64,000 nt of DNA from Siphonodentalium dalli (Eukaryota > Mollusca > Scaphopoda > Gadilida > Siphonodentaliidae). The stretch spans positions 32,216,194-32,280,193 of the forward strand of contig CP136069.1 in NCBI GenBank assembly GCA_032622095.1. Direction: 5' to 3'. Shown here piece after piece: positions 15,631-30,400 of this stretch (position 1 is the first letter of the stretch; each line of letters begins with the position of its first letter). The position numbers were made by a program, and so were the translations under genes. The notes beneath the pieces are model-generated. The model did no database searches. It worked only from the letters and a program-made list of their open reading frames with translations, and was not told the DNA's origin.

Positions 15631-16357
15631 GTGGGTACTCTTGTTTGTTGTATATTATATATGTAGGTGGGTACTCGTGTTTGTTGTATATTATATATGG
15701 AGGTGGGTACTCTTGTTTGTTGTACATTATATATGGAGGTGGGTACTCTTGTTTGTTGTACATTATATATGGAGGTGGGTACTCTTGTTTGTTGTATATT
15801 ATATATGGAGGTGGGTGCTATGATTTGTTGTACATTATATATGGAGGTGGGTGCTATGATTTGTTGTACATTATATTTGGAGGTGGGTACTCTTGTTTGT
15901 TGTACATTATATATGGAGGTGGGTGCTCTTGTTTGTTGTACATTATATATGGAGGTGGGTACTCTTGTTTGTTGTACATTATATATGGAGGTGGGTACTC
16001 TTGTTTGTTGTACATTATATATGGAGGTGGGTACTCTTGTTTGTTGTACATTATATATGGAGGTGGGTACTCTTGTTTGTTGTATATTATATATGGAGGT
16101 GGGTACTCTTGTTTGTTGTACATTATATATGGAGGTGGGTACTCTTGTTTGTTGTACATTATATATGGAGGTGGGTGCTATGATTTGTTGTACATTATAT
16201 ATGGAGGTGGGTACTCTTGTTTGTTGTACATTATATATGGAGGTGGGTACTCTTGTTTGTTGTATATTATATATGGAGGTGGGTACTATTGTTTGTTGTA
16301 CATTATATATGGAGGTGGGTACTCTTGTTTGTTGTACATTATATATGGAGGTGGGTG

Positions 16358-17695
16358 CTATGATTTGTTGTACATTATATATGGAGGTTGGTACTCTTGT
16401 TTGTTGTACATTATATATGGAGGTGGGTACTCTTGTTTGTTGTACATTATATATGGAGGTGGGTACTCTTGTTTGTTGTACATTATATATGGAGGTGGGT
16501 GCTCTTGTTTGTTGTACATTATATATGGAGGTGGGTACTCGTGTTTGTTGTACATTATATATGGAGGTGGGTGCTCTTGTTTGTTGTACATTATATATGG
16601 AGGTGGGTACTCTTGTTTGTTGTATATTATATATGGAGGTGGGTACTCTTGTTTGTTGTATATTATATATGGAGGTGGGTACTCTTGTTTGTTGTATATT
16701 ATATATGGAGGTGGGTACTCTTGTTTGTTGTATATTATATATGGAGGTGGGTACTCTTGTTTGTTGTACATTATATATGGAGGTGGGTGCTCTTGTTTGT
16801 TGTATATTATATATGGAGGTGGGTGCTATGATTTGTTGTACATTATATATGGAGGTGGGTACTCTTGTTTGTTGTACATTATATATGGAGGTGGGTACTC
16901 TTGTTTGTTGTACATTATATATGGAGGTGGGTGCTATGATTTGTTTTATATTATATATGGAGGTGGGTGCTACAATTTGTTGTGCATTATATATGGAGGT
17001 GGGTGCTATGATTTGTTGTATATTATATATGGAGGTGGGTGCTCTTGTTTGTTGTACATTATATATGGAGGTGGGTACTCTTGTTTGTTGTACATTATAT
17101 ATGGAGGTGGGTACTCTTGTTTGTTGTACATTATATATGGAGGTGGGTACTCTTGTTTGTTGTATATTATATATGGAGGTGGGTGCTATGATTTGTTGTA
17201 TATTATATATGGAGGTGGGTACTCTTGTTTGTTGTATATTATATTTGGAGGTGGGTACTCTTGTTTGTTGTACATTATATATGGAGGTGGGTACTCTTGT
17301 TTGTTGTACATTATATATGGAGGTGGGTGCTATGATTTGTTGTACATTATATATGGAGGTTGGTACTCTTGTTTGTTGTACATTATATATGGAGGTGGGT
17401 GCTCTTGTTTGTTGTACATTATATATGGAGGTGGGTGCTCTTGTTTGTTGTACATTATATATGGAGGTGGGTACTCTTGTTTGTTGTATATTATATATGG
17501 AGGTGGGTACTCTTGTTTGTTGTATATTATATATGGAGGTGGGTACTCTTGTTTGTTGTATATTATATATGGAGGTGGGTACTCTTGTTTGTTGTATATT
17601 ATATATGGAGGTGGGTACTCTTGTTTGTTGTACATTATATATGGAGGTGGGTGCTCTTGTTTGTTGTATATTATATATGGAGGTGGGTGCTATGA
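16358..17695. repeat. 972-bp (27-monomer) tandem duplication in the satellite
   Basis: The tract starting near 16358 is repeated from 17330, offset 972 bp, exactly 27 monomers. The second copy has lost three monomers, since a rare TACAATTTG variant at 16971 recurs at 17835 (offset 864). Loss of whole monomers fits unequal exchange or slippage. Confidence 0.75.
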
Positions 17696-18294
17696 TTTGT
17701 TGTACATTATATATGGAGGTGGGTACTCTTGTTTGTTGTACATTATATATGGAGGTGGGTACTCTTGTTTGTTGTACATTATATATGGAGGTGGGTGCTA
17801 TGATTTGTTGTATATTATATATGGAGGTGGGTGCTACAATTTGTTGTGCATTATATATGGAGGTGGGTGCTATGATTTGTTGTATATTATATATGGAGGT
17901 GGGTGCTCTTGTTTGTTGTACATTATATATGGAGGTGGGTACTCTTGTTTGTTGTACATTATATATGGAGGTGGGTACTCTTGTTTGTTGTACATTATAT
18001 ATGGAGGTGGGTACTCTTGTTTGTTGTATATTATATATGGAGGTGGGTGCTATGATTTGTTGTATATTATATATGGAGGTGGGTACTCTTGTTTGTTGTA
18101 TATTATATTTGGAGGTGGGTACTCTTGTTTGTTGTACATTATATATGGAGGTGGGTGCTATGATTTGTTGTACATTATATATGGAGGTGGGTACTCTTGT
18201 TTGTTGTACATTATATATGTAGGTGGGTGCTCTTGTTTGTTGTACATTATATATGGAGGTGGGTACTCTTGTTTGTTGTACATTATATATGTAG

Positions 18295-21200
18295 GTGGGT
18301 GCTCTTGTTTGTTGTACATTATATATGGAGGTGGGTGCTATGATTTGTTGTACATTATATATGGAGGTGGGTACTCTTGTTTGTTGTACATTATATATGG
18401 AGTTGGGTACTCTTGTTTGTTGTACATTATATATGGAGGTGGGTACTCTTGTTTGTTGTATATTATATATGGAGGTGGGTACTCTTGTTTGTTGTATATT
18501 ATATATGGAGGTGGGTGCTATGATTTGTTGTACATTATATATGTAGGTGGGTACTCTTGTTTGTTGTACATTATATATGGAGGTGGGTACTCTTGTTTGT
18601 TGTATATTATATATGGAGGTGGGTGCTATGATTTGTTGTACATTATATATGGAGGTGGGTGCTATGATTTGTTGTACATTATATATGGAGGTGGGTGCTA
18701 TGATTTGTTGTACATTATATATGGAGGTGGGTGCTATGATTTGTTGTATATTACATATGGAGGTGGGTACTCTTGTTTGTTGTATATTATATATGGAGGT
18801 GGGTGCTATGATTTGTTGTACATTATATATGGAGGTGGGTGCTATGATTTGTTGTATATTATATATGGAGGTGGGTGCTATGATTTGTTGTATATTATAT
18901 ATGGAGGTGGGTGCTATGATTTGTTGTACATTATATATGGAGGTGGGTACTCTTGTTTGTTGTATATTATATATGGAGGTGGGTACTCTTGTTTGTTGTA
19001 TATTATATATGGAGGTGGGTGCTATGATTTGTTGTACATTATATATGGAGGTGGGTGCTATGATTTGTTGTATATTATATATGGAGGTGGGTGCTATGAT
19101 GTGTTGTATATTATATATGGAGGTGGGTGCTATGATTTGTTGTACATTATATATGGAGGTGGGTACTCTTGTTTGTTGTATATTATATATGGAGGTGGGT
19201 ACTCTTGTTTGTTGTATATTATATATGGAGGTGGGTGCTATGATTTGTTGTACATTATATATGGAGGTGGGTACTCTTGTTTGTTGTATATTATATATGG
19301 AGGTGGGTACTCTTGTTTGTTGTATATTATATATGGAGGTGGGTGCTATGATTTGTTGTATATTATATATGGAGGTGGGTGCTATGATTTGTTGTATATT
19401 ATATATGGAGGTGGGTGCTATGATTTGTTGTATATTATATATGGAGGTGGGTACTCTTGTTTGTTGTATATTATATATGGAGGTGGGTACTCTTGTTTGT
19501 TGTATATTATATATGGAGGTGGGTGCTATGATTTGTTGTACATTATATATGGAGGTGGGTACTCTTGTTTGTTGTACATTATATATGGAGGTGGGTACTC
19601 TTGTTTGTTGTACATTATATATGGAGGTGGGTACTCTTGTTTGTTGTATATTATATATGGAGGTGGGTGCTATGATTTGTTGTACATTATATATGGAGGT
19701 GGGTGCTATGATTTGTTGTATATTATATATGGAGGTGGGTGCTATGATTTGTTGTACATTATATATGGAGGTGGGTGCTATGATTTGTTGTATATTATAT
19801 ATGGAGGTGGGTACTCTTGTTTGTTGTATATTATATATGGAGGTGGGTACTCTTGTTTGTTGTATATTATATATGGAGGTGGGTACTCTTGTTTGTTGTA
19901 CATTATATATGTAGGTGGGTGCTCTTGTTTGTTGTACATTATATATGGAGGTGGGTACTCTTGTTTGTTGTACATTATATATGTAGGTGGGTGCTCTTGT
20001 TTGTTGTACATTATATATGGAGGTGGGTGCTATGATTTGTTGTACATTATATATGGAGGTGGGTACTCTTGTTTGTTGTACATTATATATGGAGTTGGGT
20101 ACTCTTGTTTGTTGTACATTATATATGGAGGTGGGTACTCTTGTTTGTTGTATATTATATATGGAGGTGGGTACTCTTGTTTGTTGTATATTATATATGG
20201 AGGTGGGTGCTATGATTTGTTGTACATTATATATGTAGGTGGGTACTCTTGTTTGTTGTACATTATATATGGAGGTGGGTACTCTTGTTTGTTGTATATT
20301 ATATATGGAGGTGGGTGCTATGATTTGTTGTACATTATATATGGAGGTGGGTGCTATGATTTGTTGTACATTATATATGGAGGTGGGTGCTATGATTTGT
20401 TGTACATTATATATGGAGGTGGGTGCTATGATTTGTTGTATATTACATATGGAGGTGGGTACTCTTGTTTGTTGTATATTATATATGGAGGTGGGTGCTA
20501 TGATTTGTTGTACATTATATATGGAGGTGGGTGCTATGATTTGTTGTATATTATATATGGAGGTGGGTGCTATGATTTGTTGTATATTATATATGGAGGT
20601 GGGTGCTATGATTTGTTGTACATTATATATGGAGGTGGGTACTCTTGTTTGTTGTATATTATATATAGAGGTGGGTACTCTTGTTTGTTGTATATTATAT
20701 ATGGAGGTGGGTGCTATGATTTGTTGTACATTATATATGGAGGTGGGTGCTATGATTTGTTGTATATTATATATGGAGGTGGGTGCTATGATGTGTTGTA
20801 TATTATATATGGAGGTGGGTGCTATGATTTGTTGTACATTATATATGGAGGTGGGTACTCTTGTTTGTTGTATATTATATATGGAGGTGGGTACTCTTGT
20901 TTGTTGTATATTATATATGGAGGTGGGTGCTATGATTTGTTGTACATTATATATGGAGGTGGGTACTCTTGTTTGTTGTATATTATATATGGAGGTGGGT
21001 ACTCTTGTTTGTTGTATATTATATATGGAGGTGGGTGCTATGATTTGTTGTATATTATATATGGAGGTGGGTGCTATGATTTGTTGTATATTATATATGG
21101 AGGTGGGTGCTATGATTTGTTGTATATTATATATGGAGGTGGGTACTCTTGTTTGTTGTATATTATATATGGAGGTGGGTACTCTTGTTTGTTGTATATT

Positions 21201-21678
21201 ATATATGGAGGTGGGTGCTATGATTTGTTGTACATTATATATGGAGGTGGGTACTCTTGTTTGTTGTACATTATATATGGAGGTGGGTACTCTTGTTTGT
21301 TGTACATTATATATGGAGGTGGGTACTCTTGTTTGTTGTATATTATATATGGAGGTGGGTGCTATGATTTGTTGTACATTATATATGGAGGTGGGTGCTA
21401 TGATTTGTTGTATATTATATATGGAGGTGGGTGCTATGATTTGTTGTACATTATATATGGAGGTGGGTGCTATGATTTGTTGTATATTATATATGGAGGT
21501 GGGTACTCTTGTTTGTTGTATATTATATATGGAGGTGGGTACTCTTGTTTGTTGTATATTATATATGGAGGTGGGTGCTATGATTTGTTGTACATTATAT
21601 ATGGAGGTGGGTACTCTTGTTTGTTGTACATTATATATGGAGGTGGGTACTCTTGTTTGTTGTACATTATATATGGAG
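18295..21678. repeat. 1,692-bp (47-monomer) perfect-register tandem duplication
   Basis: 18295-19986 and 19987-21678 carry the same monomer order and the same rare variants, such as TATTACATATGG near 18750/20442 and GATGTGTTG near 19098/20790. The offset is 1,692 bp, exactly 47 monomers. I noticed only one or two differences, for example ATATATAGAGG near 20665. Confidence 0.88.
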
Positions 21679-22369
21679 GTGGGTACTCTTGTTTGTTGTA
21701 TATTATATATGGAGGTGGGTGCTATGATTTGTTGTACATTATATATGGAGGTGGGTGCTATGATTTGTTGTATATTATATATGGAGGTGGGTGCTATGAT
21801 TTGTTGTACATTATATATGGAGGTGGGTGCTATGATTTGTTGTACATTATATTTGGAGGTGGGTACTCTTGTTTGTTGTACATTATATATGGAGGTGGGT
21901 GCTCTTGTTTGTTGTACATTATATATGGAGGTGGGTACTCTTGTTTGTTGTACATTATATATGGAGGTGGGTACTCTTGTTTGTTGTACATTATATATGG
22001 AGGTGGGTACTCTTGTTTGTTGTATATTATATATGGAGGTGGGTACTCTTGTTTGTTGTACATTATATATGGAGGTGGGTACTCTTGTTTGTTGTACATT
22101 ATATATGGAGGTGGGTACTCTTGTTTGTTGTACATTATATATGGAGGTGGGTACTCTTGTTTGTTGTACATTATATATGGAGGTGGGTACTCTTGTTTGT
22201 TGTATATTTTATATGGAGGTGGGTACTCTTGTTTGTTGTACATTATATATGGAGGTGGGTACTCTTGTTTGTTGTATATTATATATGGAGGTGGGTACTC
22301 TTGTTTGTTGTACATTATATATGGAGGTGGGTACTCTTGTTTGTTGTACATTATATATGGAGGTGGGTG

Positions 22370-24449
22370 CTATGATTTGTTGTACATTATATATGGAGGT
22401 GGGTACTCTTGTTTGTTGTACATTATATATGGAGGTGGGTACTCTTGTTTGTTGTACATTATATATGGAGGTGGGTGCTCTTGTTTGTTGTACATTATAT
22501 ATGGAGGTGGGTACTCGTGTTTGTTGTACATTATATATGGAGGTGGGTGCTCTTGTTTGTTGTTCATTATATATGGAGGTGGGTACTCTTGTTTGTTGTA
22601 TATTATATATGGAGGTGGGTACTCTTGTTTGTTGTATATTATATATGGAGGTGGGTACTCTTGTTTGTTGTACATTATATATGGAGGTGGGTACTCTTGT
22701 TTGTTGTACATTATATATGGAGGTGGGTACTCTTGTTTGTTGTATATTATATATGGTGGTGGGTACGCTTGTTTGTTGTACATTATATATGTAGGTGGGT
22801 ACTCTTGTTTGTTGTATATTATATATGGAGGTGGGTACTCTTGTTTGTTGTATATTATATATGGAGGTGGGTACTCTTGTTTGTTGTACATTATATATGG
22901 AGGTGGGTACTCTTGTTTGTTGTATATTGTATATGGAGGTGGGTACTCTTGTTTGTTGTATATTATATATGGAGGTGGGTACTCTTGTTTGTTGTACATT
23001 ATATATGGAGGTGGGTACTCTTGTTTGTTGTACATTATATATGGAGGTGGGTGCTATGATTTGTTGTATATTATATATGGAGGTGGGTGCTATGATTTGT
23101 TGTACATTATATATGTAGGTGGGTACTCTTGTTTGTTGTACATTATATATGGAGGTGGGTACTCTTGTTTGTTGTACATTATATATGGAGGTGGGTACTC
23201 TTGTTTGTTGTATATTATATATGGAGGTTGGTGCTATGATTTGTTGTACATTATATATGTAGGTGGGTACTCTTGTTTGTTGTACATTATATATGGAGGT
23301 GGGTATTCTTGTTTGTTGTACATTATATATGGAGGTTGGTGCTATGATTTGTTGTATATTATATATGGAGGTGGGTACTCTTGTTTGTTGTATATTATAT
23401 ATGGAGGTTGGTGCTATGATTTGTTGTATATTATATATGGAGGTGGGTACTCTTGTTTGTTGTACATTATATATGGAGGTGGGTACTCTTGTTTGTTGTA
23501 TATTATATATGGAGGTTGGTGCTATGATTTGTTGTACATTATATATGGAGGTGGGTACTCTTGTTTGTTGTATATTATATATGGAGGTTGGTGCTATGAT
23601 TTGTTGTACATTATATATGGAGGTGGGTACTCTTGTTTGTTGTACATTATATATGGAGGTGGGTACTCTTGTTTGTTGTACATTATATATGGAGGTGGGT
23701 ACTCTTGTTTGTTGTATATTATATATGGAGGTGGGTACTCTTGTTTGTTGTATATTATATATGGAGGTTGGTGCTATGATTTGTTGTACATTATATATGG
23801 AGGTGGGTACTCTTGTTTGTTGTATATTATATATGGAGGTTGGTGCTATGATTTGTTGTACATTATATATGGAGGTGGGTACTCTTGTTTGTTGTACATT
23901 ATATATGGAGGTGGGTACTCTTGTTTGTTGTACATTATATATGGAGGTGGGTACTCTTGTTTGTTGTATATTATATATGGAGGTTGGTGCTATGATTTGT
24001 TGTACATTATATATGGAGGTGGGTACTCTTGTTTGTTGTACATTATATATGGAGGTGGGTGCTATGATTTGTTGTACATTATATATGGAGGTGGGTACTC
24101 TTGTTTGTTGTATATTATATATGTAGGTGGGTACTCTTGTTTGTTGTACATTATATATGGAGGTGGGTACTCTTGTTTGTTGTATATTATATATGGAGGT
24201 TGGTGCTATGATTTGTTGTACATTATATATGGAGGTGGGTACTCTTGTTTGTTGTACATTATATATGGAGGTGGGTACTCTTGTTTGCTGTACATTATAT
24301 ATGGAGGTGGGTACTCTTGTTTGTTGTATATTATATATGGAGGTTGGTGCTATGATTTGTTGTACATTATATATGGAGGTGGGTACTCTTGTTTGTTGTA
24401 TATTATATATGTAGGTGGGTACTCTTGTTTGTTGTACATTATATATTGA
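22370..24449. repeat. Higher-order block C, repeated four times in the array
   Basis: Landmarks at 22370, 22795 and 23263 recur at 25684, 26109 and 26577 (offset 3,314), and again near 36126-38205 and 39438-41661. The offset is 92 monomers plus 2 bp. The extra bases are probably the added G residues near 25500 (GGTTGGGTGCT) and 25571 (GGTGGGGTAC). Copies differ by a few whole monomers and isolated substitutions. Confidence 0.8.
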
Positions 24450-27400
24450 GGTGGGTACTCTTGTTTGTTGTACATTATATATGGAGGTGGGTACTCTTGT
24501 TTGTTGTATATTATATATGGAGGTTGGTGCTATGATTTGTTGTACATTATATATGGAGGTGGGTACTCTTGTTTGTTGTACATTATATATGGAGGTGGGT
24601 ACTCTTGTTTGTTGTACATTATATATGGAGGTGAGTACTCTGGTTTCTTTTACATTATATATGGAGGTGGGTACTCTTGTTTGTTGTATATTATATATGG
24701 AGGTGGGTACTCTTGTTTGTTGTACATTATATATGGAGGTGGGTACTCTTGTTTGTTGTATATTATATATGGAGGTTGGTGCTATGATTTGTTGTACATT
24801 ATATATGGAGGTGGGTACTCTTGTTTGTTGTACATTATATATGGAGGTGGGTGCTCTTGTTTGTTGTACATTATATATGGAGGTGGGTACTCTTGTTTGC
24901 TGTACATTATATATGGAGGTGGGTACTCTTGTTTGTTGTATATTATATATGGAGGTTGGTGCTATGATTTGTTGTACATTATATATGTAGGTGGGTACTC
25001 TTGTTTGTTGTACATTATATATGGAGGTGGGTACTCTTGTTTGTTGTATATTATATATGGAGGTGGGTGCTCTTGTTTGTTGTACATTATATATGGTGGT
25101 GGGTACTCTTGTTTGTTGTACATTATATATGGAGGTGGGTACTCTTGTTTGTTGTATATTATATATGGAGGTGGGTGCTCTTGTTTGTTGTACATTATAT
25201 ATGTAGGTGGGTACTCTTGTTTGTTGTACATTATATATAGAGGTGGGTACTCTTGTTTGTTGTATATTATATATGGAGGTGGGTGCTCTTGTTTGTTGTA
25301 CATTATATATGGAGGTTGGTACTCTTGTTTGTTGTACATTATATATGGTGGTGGGTACTCTTGTTTGTTGTACATTATATATGGAGGTGGGTACTCTTGT
25401 TTGTTGTATATTATATATGGAGGTGGGTACTCTTGTTTGTTGTACATTATATATGGAGGTGGGTACTCTTGTTTGTTGTATATTATATATGGAGGTTGGG
25501 TGCTATGATTTGTTGTACATTATATTTGTAGGTGGGTACTCTTGTTTGTTGTACATTATATATGGAGGTGGGGTACTCTTGTTTGTTGTATATTATATAT
25601 GGAGGTGGGTACTCTTGTTTGTTGTACATTATATATGGAGGTGGGTACTCTTGTTTGTTGTACATTATATATGGAGGTGGGTGCTATGATTTGTTGTACA
25701 TTATATATGGAGGTGGGTACTCTTGTTTGTTGTACATTATATATGGAGGTGGGTACTCTTGTTTGTTGTACATTATATATGGAGGTGGGTGCTCTTGTTT
25801 GTTGTACATTATATATGGAGGTGGGTACTCGTGTTTGTTGTACATTATATATGGAGGTGGGTGCTCTTGTTTGTTGTTCATTATATATGGAGGTGGGTAC
25901 TCTTGTTTGTTGTATATTATATATGGAGGTGGGTACTCTTGTTTGTTGTATATTATATATGGAGGTGGGTACTCTTGTTTGTTGTACATTATATATGGAG
26001 GTGGGTACTCTTGTTTGTTGTACATTATATATGGAGGTGGGTACTCTTGTTTGTTGTATATTATATATGGAGGTGGGTACTCTTGTTTGTTGTACATTAT
26101 ATATGTAGGTGGGTACTCTTGTTTGTTGTATATTATATATGGAGGTGGGTACTCTTGTTTGTTGTATATTATATATGGAGGTGGGTACTCTTGTTTGTTG
26201 TACATTATATATGGAGGTGGGTACTCTTGTTTGTTGTATATTGTATATGGTGGTGGGTACTCTTGTTTGTTGTATATTATATATGGAGGTGGGTACTCTT
26301 GTTTGTTGTACATTATATATGGAGGTGGGTACTCTTGTTTGTTGTACATTATATATGGAGGTGGGTGCTATGATTTGTTGTATATTATATATGGAGGTGG
26401 GTGCTATGATTTGTTGTACATTATATATGTAGGTGGGTACTCTTGTTTGTTGTACATTATATATGGAGGTGGGTACTCTTGTTTGTTGTACATTATATAT
26501 GGAGGTGGGTACTCTTGTTTGTTGTATATTATATATGGAGGTTGGTGCTATGATTTGTTGTACATTATATATGTAGGTGGGTACTCTTGTTTGTTGTACA
26601 TTATATATGGAGGTGGGTATTCTTGTTTGTTGTACATTATATATGGAGTTTGGTGCTATGATTTGTTGTATATTATATATGGAGGTGGGTACTCTTGTTT
26701 GTTGTATATTATATATGGAGGTTGGTGCTATGATTTGTTGTATATTATATATGGAGGTGGGTACTCTTGTTTGTTGTACATTATATATGGAGGTGGGTAC
26801 TCTTGTTTGTTGTATATTATATATGGAGGTTGGTGCTATGATTTGTTGTACATTATATATGGAGGTGGGTACTCTTGTTTGTTGTATATTATATATGGAG
26901 GTTGGTGCTATGATTTGTTGTACATTATATATGGAGGTGGGTACTCTTGTTTGTTGTACATTATATATGGAGGTGGGTACTCTTGTTTGTTGTACATTAT
27001 ATATGGAGGTGGGTACTCTTGTTTGTTGTATATTATATATGGAGGTGGGTACTCTTGTTTGTTGTATATTATATATGGAGGTTGGTGCTATGATTTGTTG
27101 TACATTATATATGGAGGTGGGTACTCTTGTTTGTTGTATATTATATATGGAGGTTGGTGCTATGATTTGTTGTACATTATATATGGAGGTGGGTACTCTT
27201 GTTTGTTGTACATTATATATGGAGGTGGGTACTCTTGTTTGTTGTACATTATATATGGAGGTGGGTACTCTTGTTTGTTGTATATTATATATGGAGGTTG
27301 GTGCTATGATTTGTTGTACATTATATATGGAGGTGGGTACTCTTGTTTGTTGTACATTATATATGGAGGTGGGTGCTATGATTTGTTGTTCATTATATAT

Positions 27401-30400
27401 GGAGGTGGGTACTCTTGTTTGTTGTATATTATATATGTAGGTGGGTACTCTTGTTTGTTGTACATTATATATGGAGGTGGGTACTCTTGTTTGTTGTATA
27501 TTATATATGGAGGTTGGTGCTATGATTTGTTGTACATTATATATGGAGGTGGGTACTCTTGTTTGTTGTACATTATATATGGAGGTGGGTACTCTTGTTT
27601 GCTGTACATTATATATGGAGGTGGGTACTCTTGTTTGTTGTATATTATATATGGAGGTTGGTGCTATGATTTGTTGTACATTATATATGGAGGTGGGTAC
27701 TCTTGTTTGTTGTATATTATATATGTAGGTGGGTACTCTTGTTTGTTGTACATTATATATGGAGGTGGGTACTCTTGTTTGTTGTACATTATATATGGAG
27801 GTGGGTACTCTTGTTTGTTGTATATTATATATGGAGGTTGGTGCTATGATTTGTTGTACATTATATATGTAGGTGGGTACTCTTGTTTGTTGTACATTAT
27901 ATATTGAGGTGGGTACTCTTGTTTGTTGTACATTATATATGGAGGTGGGTACTCTTGTTTGTTGTATATTATATATGGAGGTTGGTGCTATGATTTGTTG
28001 TACATTATATATGGAGGTGGGTACTCTTGTTTGTTGTACATTATATATGGAGGTGGGTACTCTTGTTTGTTGTACATTATATATGGAGGTGAGTACTCTG
28101 GTTTCTTTTACATTATATATGGAGGTGGGTACTCTTGTTTGTTGTATATTATATATGGAGGTGGGTACTCTTGTTTGTTGTACATTATATATGGAGGTGG
28201 GTACTCTTGTTTGTTGTATATTATATATGGAGGTTGGTGCTATGATTTGTTGTACATTATATATGGAGGTGGGTACTCTTGTTTGTTGTACATTATATAT
28301 GGAGGTGGGTGCTCTTGTTTGTTGTACATTATATATGGAGGTGGGTACTCTTGTTTGCTGTACATTATATATGGAGGTGGGTACTCTTGTTTGTTGTATA
28401 TTATATATGGAGGTTGGTGCTATGATTTGTTGTACATTATATATGTAGGTGGGTACTCTTGTTTGTTGTACATTATATATGGAGGTGGGTACTCTTGTTT
28501 GTTGTATATTATATATGGAGGTGGGTGCTCTTGTTTGTTGTACATTATATATGGTGGTGGGTACACTTGTTTGTTGTACATTATATATGGAGGTGGGTAC
28601 TCTTGTTTGTTGTATATTATATATGGAGGTGGGTGCTCTTGTTTGTTGTACATTATATATGTAGGTGGGTACTCTTGTTTGTTGTACATTATATATGGAG
28701 GTGGGTACTCTTGTTTGTTGTATATTATATATGGAGGTGGGTGCTCTTGTTTGTTGTACATTATATATGGAGGTTGGTACTCTTGTTTGTTGTACATTAT
28801 ATATGGTGGTGGGTACTCTTGTTTGTTGTACATTATATATGGAGGTGGGTACTCTTGTTTGTTGTATATTATATATGGAGGTGGGTGCTATGATTTGTTG
28901 TACATTATATATGGAGGTGGGTACTCTTGTTTGTTGTATATTATATATGGAGGTTGGTGCTATGATTTGTTGTACATTATATTTGTAGGTGGGTACTCTT
29001 GTTTGTTGTACATTATATATGGAGGTGGGTACTCTTGTTTGTTGTATATTATATATGGAGGTGGGTACTCTTGTTTGTTGTATATTATATATGGAGGTGG
29101 GTACTCTTGTTTGTTGTATATTATATATGGAGGTGGGTACTCTTGTTTGTTGTACATTATATATGTAGGTGGGTGCTCTTGTTTGTTGTACATTATATAT
29201 GTAGGTGGGTGCTCTTGTTTGTTGTATATTATATATGGAGGTGGGTGCTCTTGTTTGTTGTATATTATATATGGAGGTGGGTACTCTTGTTTGTTGTACA
29301 TTATATATGGAGGTGGGTACTCTTGTTTGTTGTACATTATATATGGAGGTGGGTACTCTTGTTTGTTGTATATTATATATGGAGGTGGGTACTCTTGTTT
29401 GTTGTACATTATATATGGAGGTGGGTACTCTTGTTTGTTGTTCATTATATATGGAGGTGGGTACTCTTGTTTGTTGTATATTATATATGGAGGTGGGTGC
29501 TCTTGTTTGTTGTATATTATATATGGAGGTTGGTGCTCTTGTTTGTTGTACATTATATATGGAGGTGGGTACTCTTGTTTGTTGTACATTATATATGTAG
29601 GTGGGTGCTCTTGTTTGTTTTACATTATATATGTAGGTGGGTACTCTTGTTTGTTGTACATTATATATGGTGGTGGGTACTCTTGTTTGTTGTACATTAT
29701 ATATGGAGGTGGGTACTCTTGTTTGTTGTATATTATATATGGAGGTGGGTGCTCTTGTTTGTTGTACATTATATATGTAGGTGGGTACTCTTGTTTGTTG
29801 TACATTATATATGTAGGTGGGTACTCTTGTTTGTTGTACATTATATATGGAGGTGGGTACTCTTGTTTGTTGTATATTATATATGGAGGTGGGTGCTCTT
29901 GTTTGTTGTACATTATATATGTAGGTGGGTACTCTTGTTTGTTGTACATTATATATGGAGGTGGGTACTCTTGTTTGTTGTATATTATATATGGAGGTGG
30001 GTGCTCTTGTTTGTTGTATATTATATATGGAGGTGGGTACTCTTGTTTGTTGTACATTATATATGGAGGTGGGTACTCTTGTTTGTTGTATATTATATAT
30101 GGAGGTTGGTGCTATGATTTGTTGTACATTATATATGGAGGTGGGTACTCTTGTTTGTTGTACATTATATATGGAGGTGGGTACTCTTGTTTGTTGTACA
30201 TTATATATGGAGGTGGGTACTCTTGTTTGTTGTACATTATATATGGAGGTGGGTACTCTTGTTTGTTGTATATTATATATGGAGGTTGGTTCTATGATTT
30301 GTTGTACATTATATATGGAGGTGGGTACTCTTGTTTGTTGTATATTATATATGGAGGTGGGTGCTATGATTTGTTGTACATTATATATGGAGGTGGGTAC

